From: Euclidia mi
Lineage: Eukaryota; Arthropoda; Insecta; Lepidoptera; Erebidae
Direction: 5' to 3'
Assembly (NCBI GenBank): GCA_944739405.2
Contig: OX123182.2
Coordinates: 36,705,598 to 36,769,597, forward strand
DNA: 64,000 bases
Below the pieces are notes generated by a model. That model was not told where the DNA came from. It made no database searches and saw only the letters and a list, made by a program, of their open reading frames with translations. Each line of letters begins with the position of its first letter. The first letter of the stretch is position 1. Positions 31,916 through 42,463 of this stretch are shown here, piece by piece. Position numbers and translations under genes: made by a program.

Positions 31916-32690
31916 ATTTTGAATGTAGTACTAAATGAAAAGCCTGTACAGCTCGTAGTAACTTACATTCTGCGATTTCAAGATCAGTACTTGAAACAAA
32001 AGTCCCATTAGGTAGGTGCCTAAGAAACCTACATACATAAACGATGGCGCGGAGTAACTTAGACCACGATGACATGCGTAGTGCGAGTGCATAGATCGGA
32101 GACTCCGCAACCTCAGCAATCACGGGATAAGAAACAGACTTCCGTTCGGGCACATCTTCGTCTTCTGCACTGTGGTCAAAGGGTTGCATGGGCCACTCTG
32201 ACGGATCATGGGAAATCCAAGAAGGTCCATGATGCCACAATGGATGATGCAGAAGATTAAGTGGAGTAACACCACGAGACAAGCAATCAGCGGGGTTCTC
32301 AATACCCGCGACGTGATTGAAACAAGTAGCGGGAACAAGTTCAATCAATTTACTAACGCGGTTGGCGACAAAAGTCTGCCAGCGGTGAGGAGATGAATAT
32401 ATCCAAACGAGCTCTACTTTGGAGTCAGAAAATGCGTATATTTTATTAATAGGGTAGTGGGGCAAAACTGTGTCTTGAACCTTGCGGAGCAACTGAGACA
32501 GCAGAAGGACCGCGCACAACTCCAGCCTCGCGACCGAAATGGTTTTAATAGGCGAGACCTTAGACTTGGCACAAACTAACTGCACCGAGTAGTTAGAACC
32601 AATGCGGACTTGCAGATATACGACTCCGCCGTAAGCACGCTCGCTGGCGTCAGCGAAACCTATTAAGTTGATGGTACATCCATCTACCAA
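31878..32690 (-). pseudogene. BEL RNase H and connection region
   Basis: 270 codons. GFADASERAYGG (D14) gives the first acidic residue, ARLELCAVLL the glutamate (near 56) and AFSDSKVELVW the next aspartate; GIENPADCLSRGVTP is the conserved BEL C-terminal RNase H signature. It would degrade RNA in the RNA-DNA hybrid. Frames change at both ends: the RT frame overlaps by 7 nt and the integrase frame by 38 nt, in different registers. Confidence 0.88.
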
Positions 32691-33637
32691 TCCAAGATGA
32701 CGCGGAATATAATTTGATTGAGCGCGGTAAGCTCAATACAAAACTGGCCCCAAGCGGTGACAATATGGTCAGGGGGTTTTTCATCCCACTCACACTTTGA
32801 TAGCCAAAGCTTTTTGATCAAGAGCTGGGCGTACAAAATTGTGGGAGCCACAAAACCCATTATGTCCCATAGTCGAGCCACTGTGGACAGCATTGTGCGT
32901 TTGGTGCACTTATCATCTGGCGGTGAGACGTCAAACCGAAAACTATCACAGGATTTGTCCCAGCGTAAACCGAGAACTTTATGCGGTACAGACTTCTCAA
33001 AGTCAATGTCCGGAGAAGCTTTATGAGAATCTGGTATGCGTGCGAGAACCTCCTTAGAGTTGCTTGTCCATTTGGCAAGATTAAACTGGCCTCGCTTGAA
33101 AAGCTGAATAAGCTCTTCACAAAGCGAAATTGCTAGCGGAGCGTACATGACACTACAGGCAATGTCATCCATATACAAAGCAAAAGTAGCAACAGCCGCT
33201 GCGGCGGGAAAGTGATCGCCTTCATCAGCGATCAACTGGCGAACAACTCGTAACGCGTGATATGAGCTAGACTTGAGTCCAACACAAACACGATTGAACT
33301 GATACACAGATAAAGGTTCCTTATTGTTAAAACGATAAAAAATCCGTTGAAATCTACGGTCAGACTCGCAAACGCCGATATTGAAGAACATTTGGCGGCA
33401 ATCAGCTGACAAAGCGATTTGGAAAAGACGAAACTTTATTATGATGTTAAATAAATCACCCTGTAGATTAGGGCCGGCATGCAAAATGTCATTAATCGAC
33501 TGACCCGATGTAGTCTTACAACTAGCATCTAAAACCACACGAAGTTTAGTAGAGGTTTTATCTTCGCGAACTACGCCGTGATGCGGGATATAATATGAGG
33601 GAAGAGAATTGCCCTCGTCGTTTACAACTACACTCAA
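32684..33637 (-). pseudogene. BEL reverse transcriptase
   Basis: 317 codons open after the nested LINE. The order is YYIPHHGVVRED, KLRVVLDAS (first catalytic block), INDILHAGPNLQGDL, the palm with catalytic YMDD at 155-158, VLGLRWD and the thumb and connection region. All RT landmarks are intact. The N-terminal Met is internal to the ancestral polyprotein. The frame is lost near 32690, directly before RNase H (FADASERAYGG in the adjacent frame). No functional product is expected because upstream and downstream parts are disconnected. Confidence 0.9.
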
Positions 33638-33968
33638 AAAACCTTTATTTATTTATTTATTTATTTAAACTTTATGTACGATACACAATGTAAGTACAAT
33701 GGCGGACTTAATGCCATCGAGGCATTTTCTCCCAGTCAACCATAGGGTGATACAGAGATAATTGTGGTAGGTGTACAAATTAGTTTAAAGAGCTTAATAA
33801 ATGTATATGACAAGTAACATAAATATGATAATATACAATACATAAATATTTTATACAATATGACTACATATACCTATACATTCAAGATAAATATATATTT
33901 AAATCATATAAATAATCACCTATATATATAAATATATATAATATATACAGTTTTGTTGATGTGAAAAA

Positions 33969-36923
33969 TTATGATGATTGTGCCAATAACTCTTTGCGAA
34001 TATGCTCGCGTGCCTTAACCTTGAACGTCCAACGATTAGCAGCCATCCTGATCTCCAGAGGCAGGGAATTCCAAAAATGAACTGATTGGACAGTGAAGGA
34101 AGAGTGGACAAGGCCAGAAGTGTGAGCGGGGCATGAAAGTAAGAGATTGTTAGAGGAGCGAAGATCTTTTGAATGAATCGAGCTTAAGTATTGAATATTA
34201 GACATTAGGTATACGGGAGGACTTGGGGAATGAAGAAAAGAAAAAAGAGTCGTGAGAGCGCGCAACCTTCGGTGCTGACGAATGGGCAACCAGCGAAGTT
34301 CGGAACGGAAAGCAGACACATGGTCATACTTGCGAAGATTAAAAATAAATCGAATGCAGTTATTGAGAAGACGGTCAAGTTTATCGAGAAGGTCTGCATT
34401 CAGGTCGAAATAGCAAACATCACCATAATCGATGACCGGGAAGAGTAAAGTTTGCACCAGCTTTACCTTTGTCCTGACGGGAAGAAAATGTCTTAAGCGA
34501 TAGAGAGTTCGCAGGGACCCAGTAATTCGATTACTCACGTTCGTGACTTGAGCTTGCCAACTAAGAGATTCGTCGATATGCAAACCTAGGTTTTTGACAC
34601 TCGAAGTTACCTTTATTACAGTTCCATCAAATAAAATCGATGGAAGAGATAGTGCCTTAACTCTGCTCATCATACGATTACTTCCTATAATAATAGCCTG
34701 GCATTTTGAAGGGTTGACATGAAGTCCAAACCTATCGGACCAATGTTTAATAGCAGTCAAATCATTATTCACAGCGTCAATGGCAGCAGTTAGATTATCT
34801 ACCGTGGCCTGAGAGTATAACTGCAAGTCATCAGCATATAAATGATACGTACACCGAAGGTCAAGGGTCAGGAGATTAATGAAAAGAGCAAAAAGAAGAG
34901 GAGATAAAATACCGCCCTGTGGAACGCCAGAGTCGAGAACTCGCCAAGATGATAATGATTCATCAATGCGAACCGCCTGCTGACGCTCCCGAAGATAAGA
35001 AGAAAACCAATCCAGTGCATCAGATGAGACCATAAGATGGGAGAGGATGGATAGGAGAATATCGTGACTGACGGTATTAAAGGCGTTCGAAAAGTCAACC
35101 AAGACTAACACAGTAACCTTGGAATCCTCAACGCCCGCCCTAATATCGTCAGTCACTTTTAACAGGGCAGAGGTAGTGCTGTGTCCTGGCCTAAACCCTG
35201 ACTGAAGAGGACTTAAAAAATTGTTGACATGTACAAAGTGAGTTAATTGTTTATGGACACAGGCTTCCAGCACTTTGGAGAGGTATGGAAGTATGGAAAT
35301 GGGACGGAAGTGGCTGGGTAATGACGGAATGGGGATCTTAGGTAAGGGTCGGATAAAGGCTTTACGCCATAAGGAGGGAAAGACACAAGAATTTAAGGAA
35401 AAGTTAATAATGTGGGATACTGCAGGTAAGAGTTGGTCTAAAATTGGCATGACCATTTGTCGACCAATGCCATCGTATCCCACAGCCTTTGTTTTGATGG
35501 ACAGGATAATCTTCTTGATCTCACCCGGTGCAACTGGAGAAAACTGAAATGGATCTATGTTAACCTGGTGCAAATTTGCCACGTATTCGACCGTCCGATC
35601 CCGGGTTAGATGACAAATTGAAGGAGTAGTGGCGAAATGACAATTAAAATCATCCAAGCCGATATTATTCGGAAGGTCGAATTGCTGCTGTTTGCCGATG
35701 CCAAGTGTTCCAAGGAACTTCCAAGTAGCAGCTGGAGAGCTGGGAACAATGTTTTCAAGAATATGGCGGCGTTTGGCGTTACGTACCATCTGGTTACACC
35801 GTTTCCTTGCAGCTTTGAAAGAGGCCCAATTGTCGTCCGAACGATCTCTTTTATATTTGCGGAATGCTCGGTCCCTGCGTCTCATTGCCATTCTTACCCC
35901 TATGGTCATCCACGGGGCTGGAGGGCGTTTCAATTTAACCCTTCTAACTGGGGCATGGACATTATACAAGTTGACTAGTACATTATTGAAGATATCAACC
36001 TTGTCATCTATAGTGCCAGCCGCCAGCAAAGGCTCCCAATTAATATGCGAAGCATCTTCTACCAACTTATTTACATCCATCCGGGCAAAGTTACGCAGGT
36101 GCAACACTTTAGGCTTGGGTTTGGGTGGTTTGAGGATATACGACAGGAATATGAGGTCATGGTGGGAAAAACCGGGAGCAGGATATTGGCCATGACAGGA
36201 TATGAGGGAAGGGTTGGAGGTAAGAATTAAATCAAGCCAGGTGTCTTCCCCATTGTTGTTTTGGTGAGTAGCTTGAAGTGGTGAATTATGAAGACTGGCT
36301 GATTCAATAATTTGGAGGAGCTTACGTGAACGAGGAGAGTGGGGAGTGAGGAGATCGGTATTAAAGTCACCCATTATTATGTGATGTGTATATTCCGACC
36401 CTAAAGATTCCAGAATCGCTTCGAAACTGGAGAAGTAGTCAACAGCGGGGGGACAATAGACAACACCCAAAATAGTTTTTACACCCTTGACAATAACCTC
36501 CAAAAAGAGATATTCCATCGAGGTAAAGGAGGTAGAAGATGAAGCAACAATTTTGAAAGGAAAGTCGCTACCAATGTAGATTGCAACACCACCACCCCTC
36601 CTGTCAACCCGATCATTCCGGATAAGAATAAATCCAGGCAGAGGATAAGTAGTGGAGAGCAGCTGTGGCTTAAACCAAGTCTCGGAGATCAGAACAGCGT
36701 GAACATTGACATTACTGAAGGCTTCTAACAGGTCGCTATAGTGGCTTGACACGCTTTGAGCGTTTAAATGACATACATTAAAATTTAGCGACTGATTAGA
36801 CTTAACGTTAAATGTGTCACTCACAAATTCACCAAGAGTTCTATCGGGCACCGAACAAAAACTCTCATTAAATGATTCATTGGCAGAACAAAACGATATA
36901 TCATCATCGGAACTCATTTGCAA
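33969..36923 (-). CDS. LINE K ORF2: endonuclease and reverse transcriptase
   Basis: 984 residues, uninterrupted. The apurinic-type endonuclease spans about 45-265: CHLNAQS (N54), LISETW (E81), RRGGGVAIYI, MGDFNTD (D186, N188), TWLDLILTS and FSHHDL (H255). RT spans about 460-780: GYDGIGRQMV, FRPISILPYLSKVLE, QSGFRPGHST, VDFSNAFNTVSHD, SGVPQGGILSPLLF (664-677), HLYADDLQLYSQ with YADD at 695-698, and VNPSKCQAIIIG. The C-terminus has WLPIRQHRRLRA and FWNSLPLEIRMA. The length is normal for a Jockey/CR1-group ORF2. It would nick chromosomal DNA and prime cDNA synthesis there. Start: first Met, 810 nt downstream of ORF1, so translation is not by simple overlap. Confidence 0.93.
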   Translation of the reverse strand: MQMSSDDDISFCSANESFNESFCSVPDRTLGEFVSDTFNVKSNQSLNFNVCHLNAQSVSSHYSDLLEAFSNVNVHAVLISETWFKPQLLSTTYPLPGFILIRNDRVDRRGGGVAIYIGSDFPFKIVASSSTSFTSMEYLFLEVIVKGVKTILGVVYCPPAVDYFSSFEAILESLGSEYTHHIIMGDFNTDLLTPHSPRSRKLLQIIESASLHNSPLQATHQNNNGEDTWLDLILTSNPSLISCHGQYPAPGFSHHDLIFLSYILKPPKPKPKVLHLRNFARMDVNKLVEDASHINWEPLLAAGTIDDKVDIFNNVLVNLYNVHAPVRRVKLKRPPAPWMTIGVRMAMRRRDRAFRKYKRDRSDDNWASFKAARKRCNQMVRNAKRRHILENIVPSSPAATWKFLGTLGIGKQQQFDLPNNIGLDDFNCHFATTPSICHLTRDRTVEYVANLHQVNIDPFQFSPVAPGEIKKIILSIKTKAVGYDGIGRQMVMPILDQLLPAVSHIINFSLNSCVFPSLWRKAFIRPLPKIPIPSLPSHFRPISILPYLSKVLEACVHKQLTHFVHVNNFLSPLQSGFRPGHSTTSALLKVTDDIRAGVEDSKVTVLVLVDFSNAFNTVSHDILLSILSHLMVSSDALDWFSSYLRERQQAVRIDESLSSWRVLDSGVPQGGILSPLLFALFINLLTLDLRCTYHLYADDLQLYSQATVDNLTAAIDAVNNDLTAIKHWSDRFGLHVNPSKCQAIIIGSNRMMSRVKALSLPSILFDGTVIKVTSSVKNLGLHIDESLSWQAQVTNVSNRITGSLRTLYRLRHFLPVRTKVKLVQTLLFPVIDYGDVCYFDLNADLLDKLDRLLNNCIRFIFNLRKYDHVSAFRSELRWLPIRQHRRLRALTTLFSFLHSPSPPVYLMSNIQYLSSIHSKDLRSSNNLLLSCPAHTSGLVHSSFTVQSVHFWNSLPLEIRMAANRWTFKVKAREHIRKELLAQSS

Positions 36924-37733
36924 AAAAAATAAAAAAATATATATACTAAATATGAATACTATTATAAATATAGAATTATACTAAAATTAAAAATAATATA
37001 TATTATATACACAATTAAAAATAAATTTAAGATAAGAAGAAAACTGAAGCAATATAAGTACCCAAGTACAAAGCTATTTATCTCTGTACCACCCGCCAGC
37101 TTACACACAAAATAAATATTTTAAAGGGAAAGATGAACAAAATTAATCACTAAAACACTAAAATAAGATTGCTTGTACCTGTACCGAAAAGTAAAAAAAA
37201 GAAAAGTTAAGTGTAACTAAACGCATATGACAGCAAAAAAAGCTACAATACATACATTATAAATCACTAATAGGTAAGTAATATCAAGTCAAGCAAATCA
37301 CTAAACATAACATAATTAACTTTCGAAATCTTTGCAAAAAAGAAAGTCTAACTAAAATAAAAAGTTAGCACAGACGACCATAAAATAAAAACAATGAAAC
37401 AGTTTAATTAACTAAACATTTGAGTCGGAAATATTAACCCAGTACATAATATATTTTACACAGAAATAATTATGTGAAATGGAACGTAGCATCGAGAAAT
37501 AATATTTTGACGTACGACGTTATTATAATGACATGCATGACGTTTCTGACAGATAAACAACTTAAGTGTGAAGTGAAATTAAGTGAGTGAATACATTTTA
37601 CATTTTAAACTGCGGTTAAAAGTTTGATTTATCAATTCAAAGTTAAATTAATGAGCCACCGACACAAAAGTAAACACAAGTACAAACAAATACAGCATAA
37701 CATGAACTGTTACTTAAAACATTACACAAACAG

Positions 37734-38474
37734 TTAAATTTTGCGTGGCACAGTTTTTAAATTACCGGCGCCGGCCGGTATCTTCTTGGACGCAGAAGAA
37801 TCGTCGCCCGTCACCTTTGGATGCACAGACATCAACTGCTGCAGTTCGTGGGAGGATGTAATCTTACTGCGCGTTCCATCCGGAGCCTTGACGACGATAG
37901 ACCCATCCAGAGTCCAGCAGGAGCGCATCCCAAAATGCTGTCGAGCCTTAACGAATAACGACTGTCTGGCTTTGGTCAAGAACTCTTTGACCGAAATTTT
38001 TGAGCCCTTTAACGCCGTCTTCGCCCTCCATACAGCTGTCCTGAGATCAATTCGGGAAAATCTTACCAGAATAGGCCTGTGATGCTCTTTGCTGGGTGCC
38101 CCGAGCCTGTGACAATTGGTGATGGAAGTGTCGGCTACATCCTTCAGAGACATCTTGGTTTTGAGGATGTCCATGACCAGCGTGCGGCAGTCCTCCTTCT
38201 CAGATTCTGGGACTCCCAGGAATAAAAGGTCCTTTCGCCTGTGCCTCGTCTCCATGTTATCCAGCATATTGGAGCACTCATCGATCTGCTTGCGGAGGAG
38301 ACCAAGCAAACCAAACATGAGTTCCCGGAATGTGCGAAACTCCTCAGCCACCTTCGCTACCGTGTCTTTGGCGGGACCCGCGGACTGGATCTGGCTCTCT
38401 AAATCGGCCATTCTCCTCGTGAACGATTCTTCCAAGCTCCTCTGTGCTGCTTCAATGTTACTCAGTTGAGACAT
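37734..38474 (-). CDS. LINE K ORF1: coiled-coil RNA-binding protein
   Basis: 246 residues. The first 90 are heptad-rich and charged (SLEESFTRRMADLESQIQ, EEFRTFRELMFGLLGLLRKQ), consistent with a coiled coil for multimerisation. Residues 100-200 resemble an RRM-plus-C-terminal-domain layout as in L1-type ORF1: RKDLLFLGVPESEKED, NCHRLGAPSKEHHRPILVRF, KISVKEFLTKARQSLF, FGMRSCWTLDGSIVVKA. There is no CCHC knuckle. The tail is Ser/Lys-rich. Such proteins coat the element RNA in the cytoplasm. The counterpart at 49298 aligns across the whole length but has a premature stop. First Met in frame; 178-nt 5' UTR. Confidence 0.85.
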   Translation of the reverse strand: MSQLSNIEAAQRSLEESFTRRMADLESQIQSAGPAKDTVAKVAEEFRTFRELMFGLLGLLRKQIDECSNMLDNMETRHRRKDLLFLGVPESEKEDCRTLVMDILKTKMSLKDVADTSITNCHRLGAPSKEHHRPILVRFSRIDLRTAVWRAKTALKGSKISVKEFLTKARQSLFVKARQHFGMRSCWTLDGSIVVKAPDGTRSKITSSHELQQLMSVHPKVTGDDSSASKKIPAGAGNLKTVPRKI

Positions 38475-38647
38475 AGTGTGTGAACGTTGATTTCAATATG
38501 TGAAAGTGCTTGTGCTGGCAGGTGGTATTAAATTAGCAATATATTATGCTACATAGACCGTACAACTGTGAGTACCAGTAATTTATATGTTTAAAAGCTT
38601 AAATAAAGTAAACTTTTTACTTAACTATGTAATTTTATAATTAAAAA

Positions 38648-39595
38648 TTAAACTTTATCTATGTAGTCACGAAAGACGTCATTATAGGCGCTGCGTAACT
38701 TAAGTGATGCATCAATTTTACGTTCCAAACAATGGAAACGTCTAAGCGCAGCAGCGTACGAGTCGCCTAACGAATAAGGGTCACCATAGAATGGCAACTC
38801 CACAACGTATCTGCCACTGTCGTCACGAACAGTGGTAGCTCGGAAATGTTCTTCACACTCGAGATCCTTACGGCTCATCGAGGGCGGTGCGGTAACCTCT
38901 TCAAGCTCCCAAAATCGCTTGAGAAGAGAATCAATATTATTTTCTTGAAGAACAGAACAACATCAAGACGTAATATTTTGAGAAGTATGTAACGTAGGTA
39001 CGGTACCCATAATCACATACCCAAATACCGTCTCAATAGCGGGCGGTAAGTTATATTGCTCACTACGTACCACTTTAGTTAGTAGCAAATGCGGAAATAT
39101 TGCAGGTCCGATCAAAACATCAATGTCTGCCGGATTCGCAAACTCCGAGTCTGCCAGCGGCAATGACTCGAGGTGAGTGAGTAATGCTACGTCTACATTA
39201 GCGTTCGGCAATGCGTCCGTGATACGCTCCACGATAAGCGAAGAAATGTTAAAATCAATATCCCTATCAAAACGCGAATGTATTTTAATATCTACGGAGC
39301 CCTTGCAATGTTTTTCTGCCCCGCCGATTCTTTTGACTACTAAGTCAGTATTTTTAAAGTTATTCCACAATCCAAGGCGTTTGAAACAGTCGAAAGTTAT
39401 GAAATTGCTCTGAGATGCGCTATCGAGTAGACAAGGTACCACGTGCGGTGATCCATTAATATCATAAACGATAACTTGCGCTGTCGCTAACAGTACCGTC
39501 TTGGACGCCATACACTGCGGCTTGGCCCCGTGCTGAACATTATAGATGCGCGAGGGCCGTCCGCGCGATGGATGTCGTACACAACGATATTTCAT
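38648..39595 (-). pseudogene. BEL protease and protease-RT linker with internal stop
   Basis: Residues from 39595 include the aspartic protease motif CLLDSASQSNF near residue 56, with LLATAQVIVYD upstream and DVLIGPAIFPHLL downstream, as in BEL proteases (DSA replacing DTG). At 38963 an in-frame TGA interrupts; the same frame then resumes with QENNIDSLLKRFWELEEV and, from 38878, MSRKDLECEEHF ... DDSGRYVVELPF, the standard lead-in to BEL RT. The coding sequence stops at 38650 after RDYIDK because a LINE is inserted; it continues past the LINE at 33637. The protease would cleave the polyprotein during particle maturation. Confidence 0.88.
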
Positions 39596-39772
39596 TCTGA
39601 GTCGTGGGAGGCGCAGTTATCGTGGCCTGCACATGCAACGTAAGTGTGTCAAGGTTAGCGGCTTGGCTTGACAACGGACTACCTTTATCGAAGTGCAACA
39701 ATGAGTGGTGTCGCTGATTACATGAACGACATCTCGTCTTACTAGAACAATCACTCGTTTTATGCTTTATAC

Positions 39773-40927
39773 TTAAGCAATTAATGCATGCTTAAGTATA
39801 AAGTTATCTTTTACGCACTTGAAACGAGCAGTCGGATTTAAACCATTAAAGGCGGGACATTTGTAGAAATGGTCGTGCACTATATTACTGCACAGACACT
39901 TCTGTGAATTATTATTATTAGATTCCGAGCATGTTACATAAGATTGCGGATTAGGGACCGAGTTATTATTACTATTTCGCGCTTTATTCGACCTTTGTTT
40001 GCTGTTGTTAGTATTAGACGGGCTAGATGAACTAGACTGCGTATTATGAAATATTTGACACTGATCTTTGATGAACGAAATAAAACTCTCTAGTGTAGGT
40101 ATTTTATTATTGCGTTCTGTCATTTCGAAAGCACGAATTGTTTCAGTGTCAAACTTTTTTAAAGCGAGTTGAAGCAACATAAAGTCGGAAAGATCTTCTA
40201 ATTTTAAGTTCCTAAGAGAATTAACCGCGGTAACAAAGTTATCTATAAACAGCTGGAAATTCGCGACAGACGCGGCACCGGACAGTTTAAGATTTAAAGC
40301 TTGATCAAAGTAGGTAGACGCTAGGACGCGAGTGTCTTGATATCTATCAAGTAGTGACTGAAATATGACCTGATAATTCTCAGCACTGGGTGTGACACCT
40401 GCAAATACGGACTGGGCCTTCGGTGACAGTTTACCTATTAAATAGTACAACCTGTCAGCGTCTGTCAGAGAACCATTATCGTGCACTGTGGACTTAAAAC
40501 TCGCATAGAATAACGGCCAATTTCGTATATCTCCGTCAAACGACATAATCTCGATTGGCGGTACTCTCGGCGTGCGAGCCGCTGAAACGGGCTGTGCCGA
40601 ATATTTACCCTCTAATTGTGATTGTATTCGCTTAATGATACAATAAAGATCTTTGAATGAGGTATACGCCTGATAATTCGGTTTTTCATCAGGATTAGTA
40701 GAAAGCAATCTTGCGTTATAATCGTCTAACAACTTTTGAAAATCTGTTCGAATACTATCTACTGTCATACAATAACTGAGAAATGACTCCCTATTACTAT
40801 CAGAAGCGGCGGCGGTCTTTGAGCGCTCGTAAATGTTTTGAATACGCTCAAATAAAATATTGCGTTTTGCTTCTAAGATTGTCAGCTCTCTGTCTTCCGA
40901 CACGCGTGGCTTCTTTTGTTGTGACAT
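39773..40927 (-). CDS. BEL Gag (capsid region)
   Basis: 384 residues. It opens with a helical, charged N-terminus (LEAKRNILFERIQNIYERSK) and then the block typical of BEL Gag: PPIEIMSFDGDIRNWPLFYASFKSTVH near 121-150, KLSPKAQSVF, SLLDRYQDTR. A Ser/Asn-rich stretch near 305-330 leads to a cysteine-containing tail (CLCSNIVHDHFYKCPAFNGL). Gag forms the particle that packages element RNA. The frame ends at 39773, but CX2CX4HX4C-type zinc-knuckle coding and a CRSCNQRHH motif continue in a neighbouring frame up to about 39600, so a small indel near 39785 truncates the protein. Start chosen at the first Met (MSQQKKPRVSEDR), preceded by an AT-rich leader. Confidence 0.9.
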   Translation of the reverse strand: MSQQKKPRVSEDRELTILEAKRNILFERIQNIYERSKTAAASDSNRESFLSYCMTVDSIRTDFQKLLDDYNARLLSTNPDEKPNYQAYTSFKDLYCIIKRIQSQLEGKYSAQPVSAARTPRVPPIEIMSFDGDIRNWPLFYASFKSTVHDNGSLTDADRLYYLIGKLSPKAQSVFAGVTPSAENYQVIFQSLLDRYQDTRVLASTYFDQALNLKLSGAASVANFQLFIDNFVTAVNSLRNLKLEDLSDFMLLQLALKKFDTETIRAFEMTERNNKIPTLESFISFIKDQCQIFHNTQSSSSSPSNTNNSKQRSNKARNSNNNSVPNPQSYVTCSESNNNNSQKCLCSNIVHDHFYKCPAFNGLNPTARFKCVKDNFILKHALIA

Positions 40928-41722
40928 GCTTACGTAAGTATAAGCTAATGAGACCGAAACAAAATAAGAATACTTAAGGTACCTATTATTTTACCTAAGT
41001 AGGCAACACTTTAAGGCGGTGGAATTAAAAGGTGCTTGAAATATGAGATTTACAAGACAACTATGATAGTTCCAGAAATAATAATTGGGTTAGTAGGTAG
41101 CTACATAAAAGTATATTACCTACTGATGCGTGTGGAAATAACCATGTGACGGTTATGTAAATGGACTAGGAGTATAGCTAGGTGCTATAACTGCCTAGGT
41201 ATAGATATATAACGAGAGGTTACGTATAAAACGTAAATGAATCCGACTCGTATGGATCAAAAATAGTTCGGCGAACCGAATGTTCCTAGGCGATTTGGGA
41301 AAATTATTAATATTGTGGACTGTAAGGATGCGGGTTCTTATCGACTAGGATAGGAGAGGGAGTGGAAATGGGTATAGGATATTCTAAGGATACGCCTTAC
41401 CTTGCAAATCAGTCCTCTTCTTCACAAATGGCAGCCTCCTGGTGTCTTCGGGAATCCTGAAGCTGCAACAAATCACTCCACCACACTCGCGCGTAGTTTA
41501 GTTCTCGTTATATCCCGGGAGCGGTAAACAATATAGCGGTGCGGTACATGCGTTCGTCGCGACACGGATTATTCTCGACTGTTCTCGTCGTCGTTGAATT
41601 CTTGCGACCAATCAGCGAGGCGTGCCTTGGGAATCAAAGGATCGCTCGTATCGGTCGAGCAAGCGTGGAACGATTGACGTTGATGTAATTAATTCTCGAT
41701 AGAAAGGTAGATGGCGCTACCA
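40928..41722 (-). repeat. BEL 5' leader and probable LTR
   Basis: Non-coding sequence upstream of gag. On the minus strand, GGGATATAACGAGAACTAAACTACG around 41490-41515 looks like a TATA-initiator promoter, so the LTR should include this part. No partner LTR remains for comparison and I could not fix the LTR ends or the primer-binding site. The outer limit coincides with the left arm of the 740-bp inverted repeat. Confidence 0.5.
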
Positions 41723-42463
41723 CTCAGATAAAGTAAAATATGTGAATAAATACAGCTTATATTTAAACACTAGTAAATAAGTTACGATAAAAAATATATT
41801 TTTAAATTACCTTTTTAAGGTGAATAAAGCAATTGATATACCTGTCATAATATCACTAATAATCACTACCTATATGCAATGATAGGGTCAATGACGAGAT
41901 CATTACCACGTAATGGTTTTCGAATACAAAACCACGTTACGTATTTCAGACTTTTGGAAGTTAAATGCTTATTATTTAGCAAATTATCACGATCGTCAAG
42001 TGTTTGTCTAAAATCTTTCAAACTAAATTAGGCCTTCTGAATCTGAAGGGAGGCACGATCCCAGTATGCTCGGTTACATAATTATATTAAATCACCAATC
42101 GAGAGCAGGCTGCAGTAATAAGTAAGTTAACTAATACGTAGATAAGAAATAAAATTTAACTTCAGGGTCAATTTAAAATAAAATATTCCACACATAATGA
42201 ATCACATTTATTTAATGTAAAATAGAAAAAGTCTCTGACAATGTCATTGGCTTAGTTAGAAAAAAAAACTCAAATCTTTACAAAATCATATTATATATAC
42301 AGGTCAAATTAATTACACCCTTATAGATACGCCTAGGTCTAAAATAAGTGAGAAATAAAATAATTTAAAAGAATTTAACCAGTAGCCCGCATGGTGAGTA
42401 ACAAAGAAATAAAATTGTGTGCGTACTTCTAACTGGCACCGAACTCAAAAAGTGTTGTTGTTA
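41723..42463. repeat. Left arm of a large inverted repeat
   Basis: About 741 bp starting CTCAGATAAAG. It is the reverse complement of 44224-44960 with scattered mismatches (I estimate about 95% identity by eye). It contains the stop and 3' end of the minus-strand frame 42445-42777 and then non-coding sequence, as a retroelement 3' UTR would. Confidence 0.92.

Larger units (their letters stand above)
33639..38652 (-). mobile_element. Apparently intact non-LTR retrotransposon (family K, copy 1) inside BEL pol
   Basis: About 5 kb on the minus strand. 5' UTR 38652-38475, ORF1 38474-37734, a long AT-rich spacer 37733-36924, ORF2 36923-33969, and a 3' UTR ending in (TAAA)n (plus-strand TTTATTTATTTA at 33640-33665). 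It interrupts BEL coding between the codons for Lys and Gly in the IDK-GFLS region; TAAAG-like sequence on both sides may be a short TSD. Both ORFs are open with all catalytic motifs, so this is the best candidate for a recently active element. Sister copy at 49041-56453. Confidence 0.92.
31130..41722 (-). mobile_element. Decayed BEL/Pao LTR retrotransposon with a nested LINE
   Basis: Minus-strand order: 5' leader and probable LTR (40928-41722), gag (40927-39773), zinc-knuckle region, protease (39595-38963), protease-RT linker (to 38648), nested LINE (38652-33639), RT (33637-32684), RNase H (32690-31878), integrase (31915 to about 31160). Integrase stops in mid-domain and no 3' LTR is present. 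Lesions: frame change near 39785, in-frame TGA at 38963-38965, LINE insertion, frame changes near 32690 and 31920, 3' truncation. The element is long dead. Confidence 0.93.

Noticed and set aside
35637..36230. Plus-strand frames of 113-167 codons opposite LINE K ORF2
   Set aside because: Antisense shadows of a fully supported reverse transcriptase gene.
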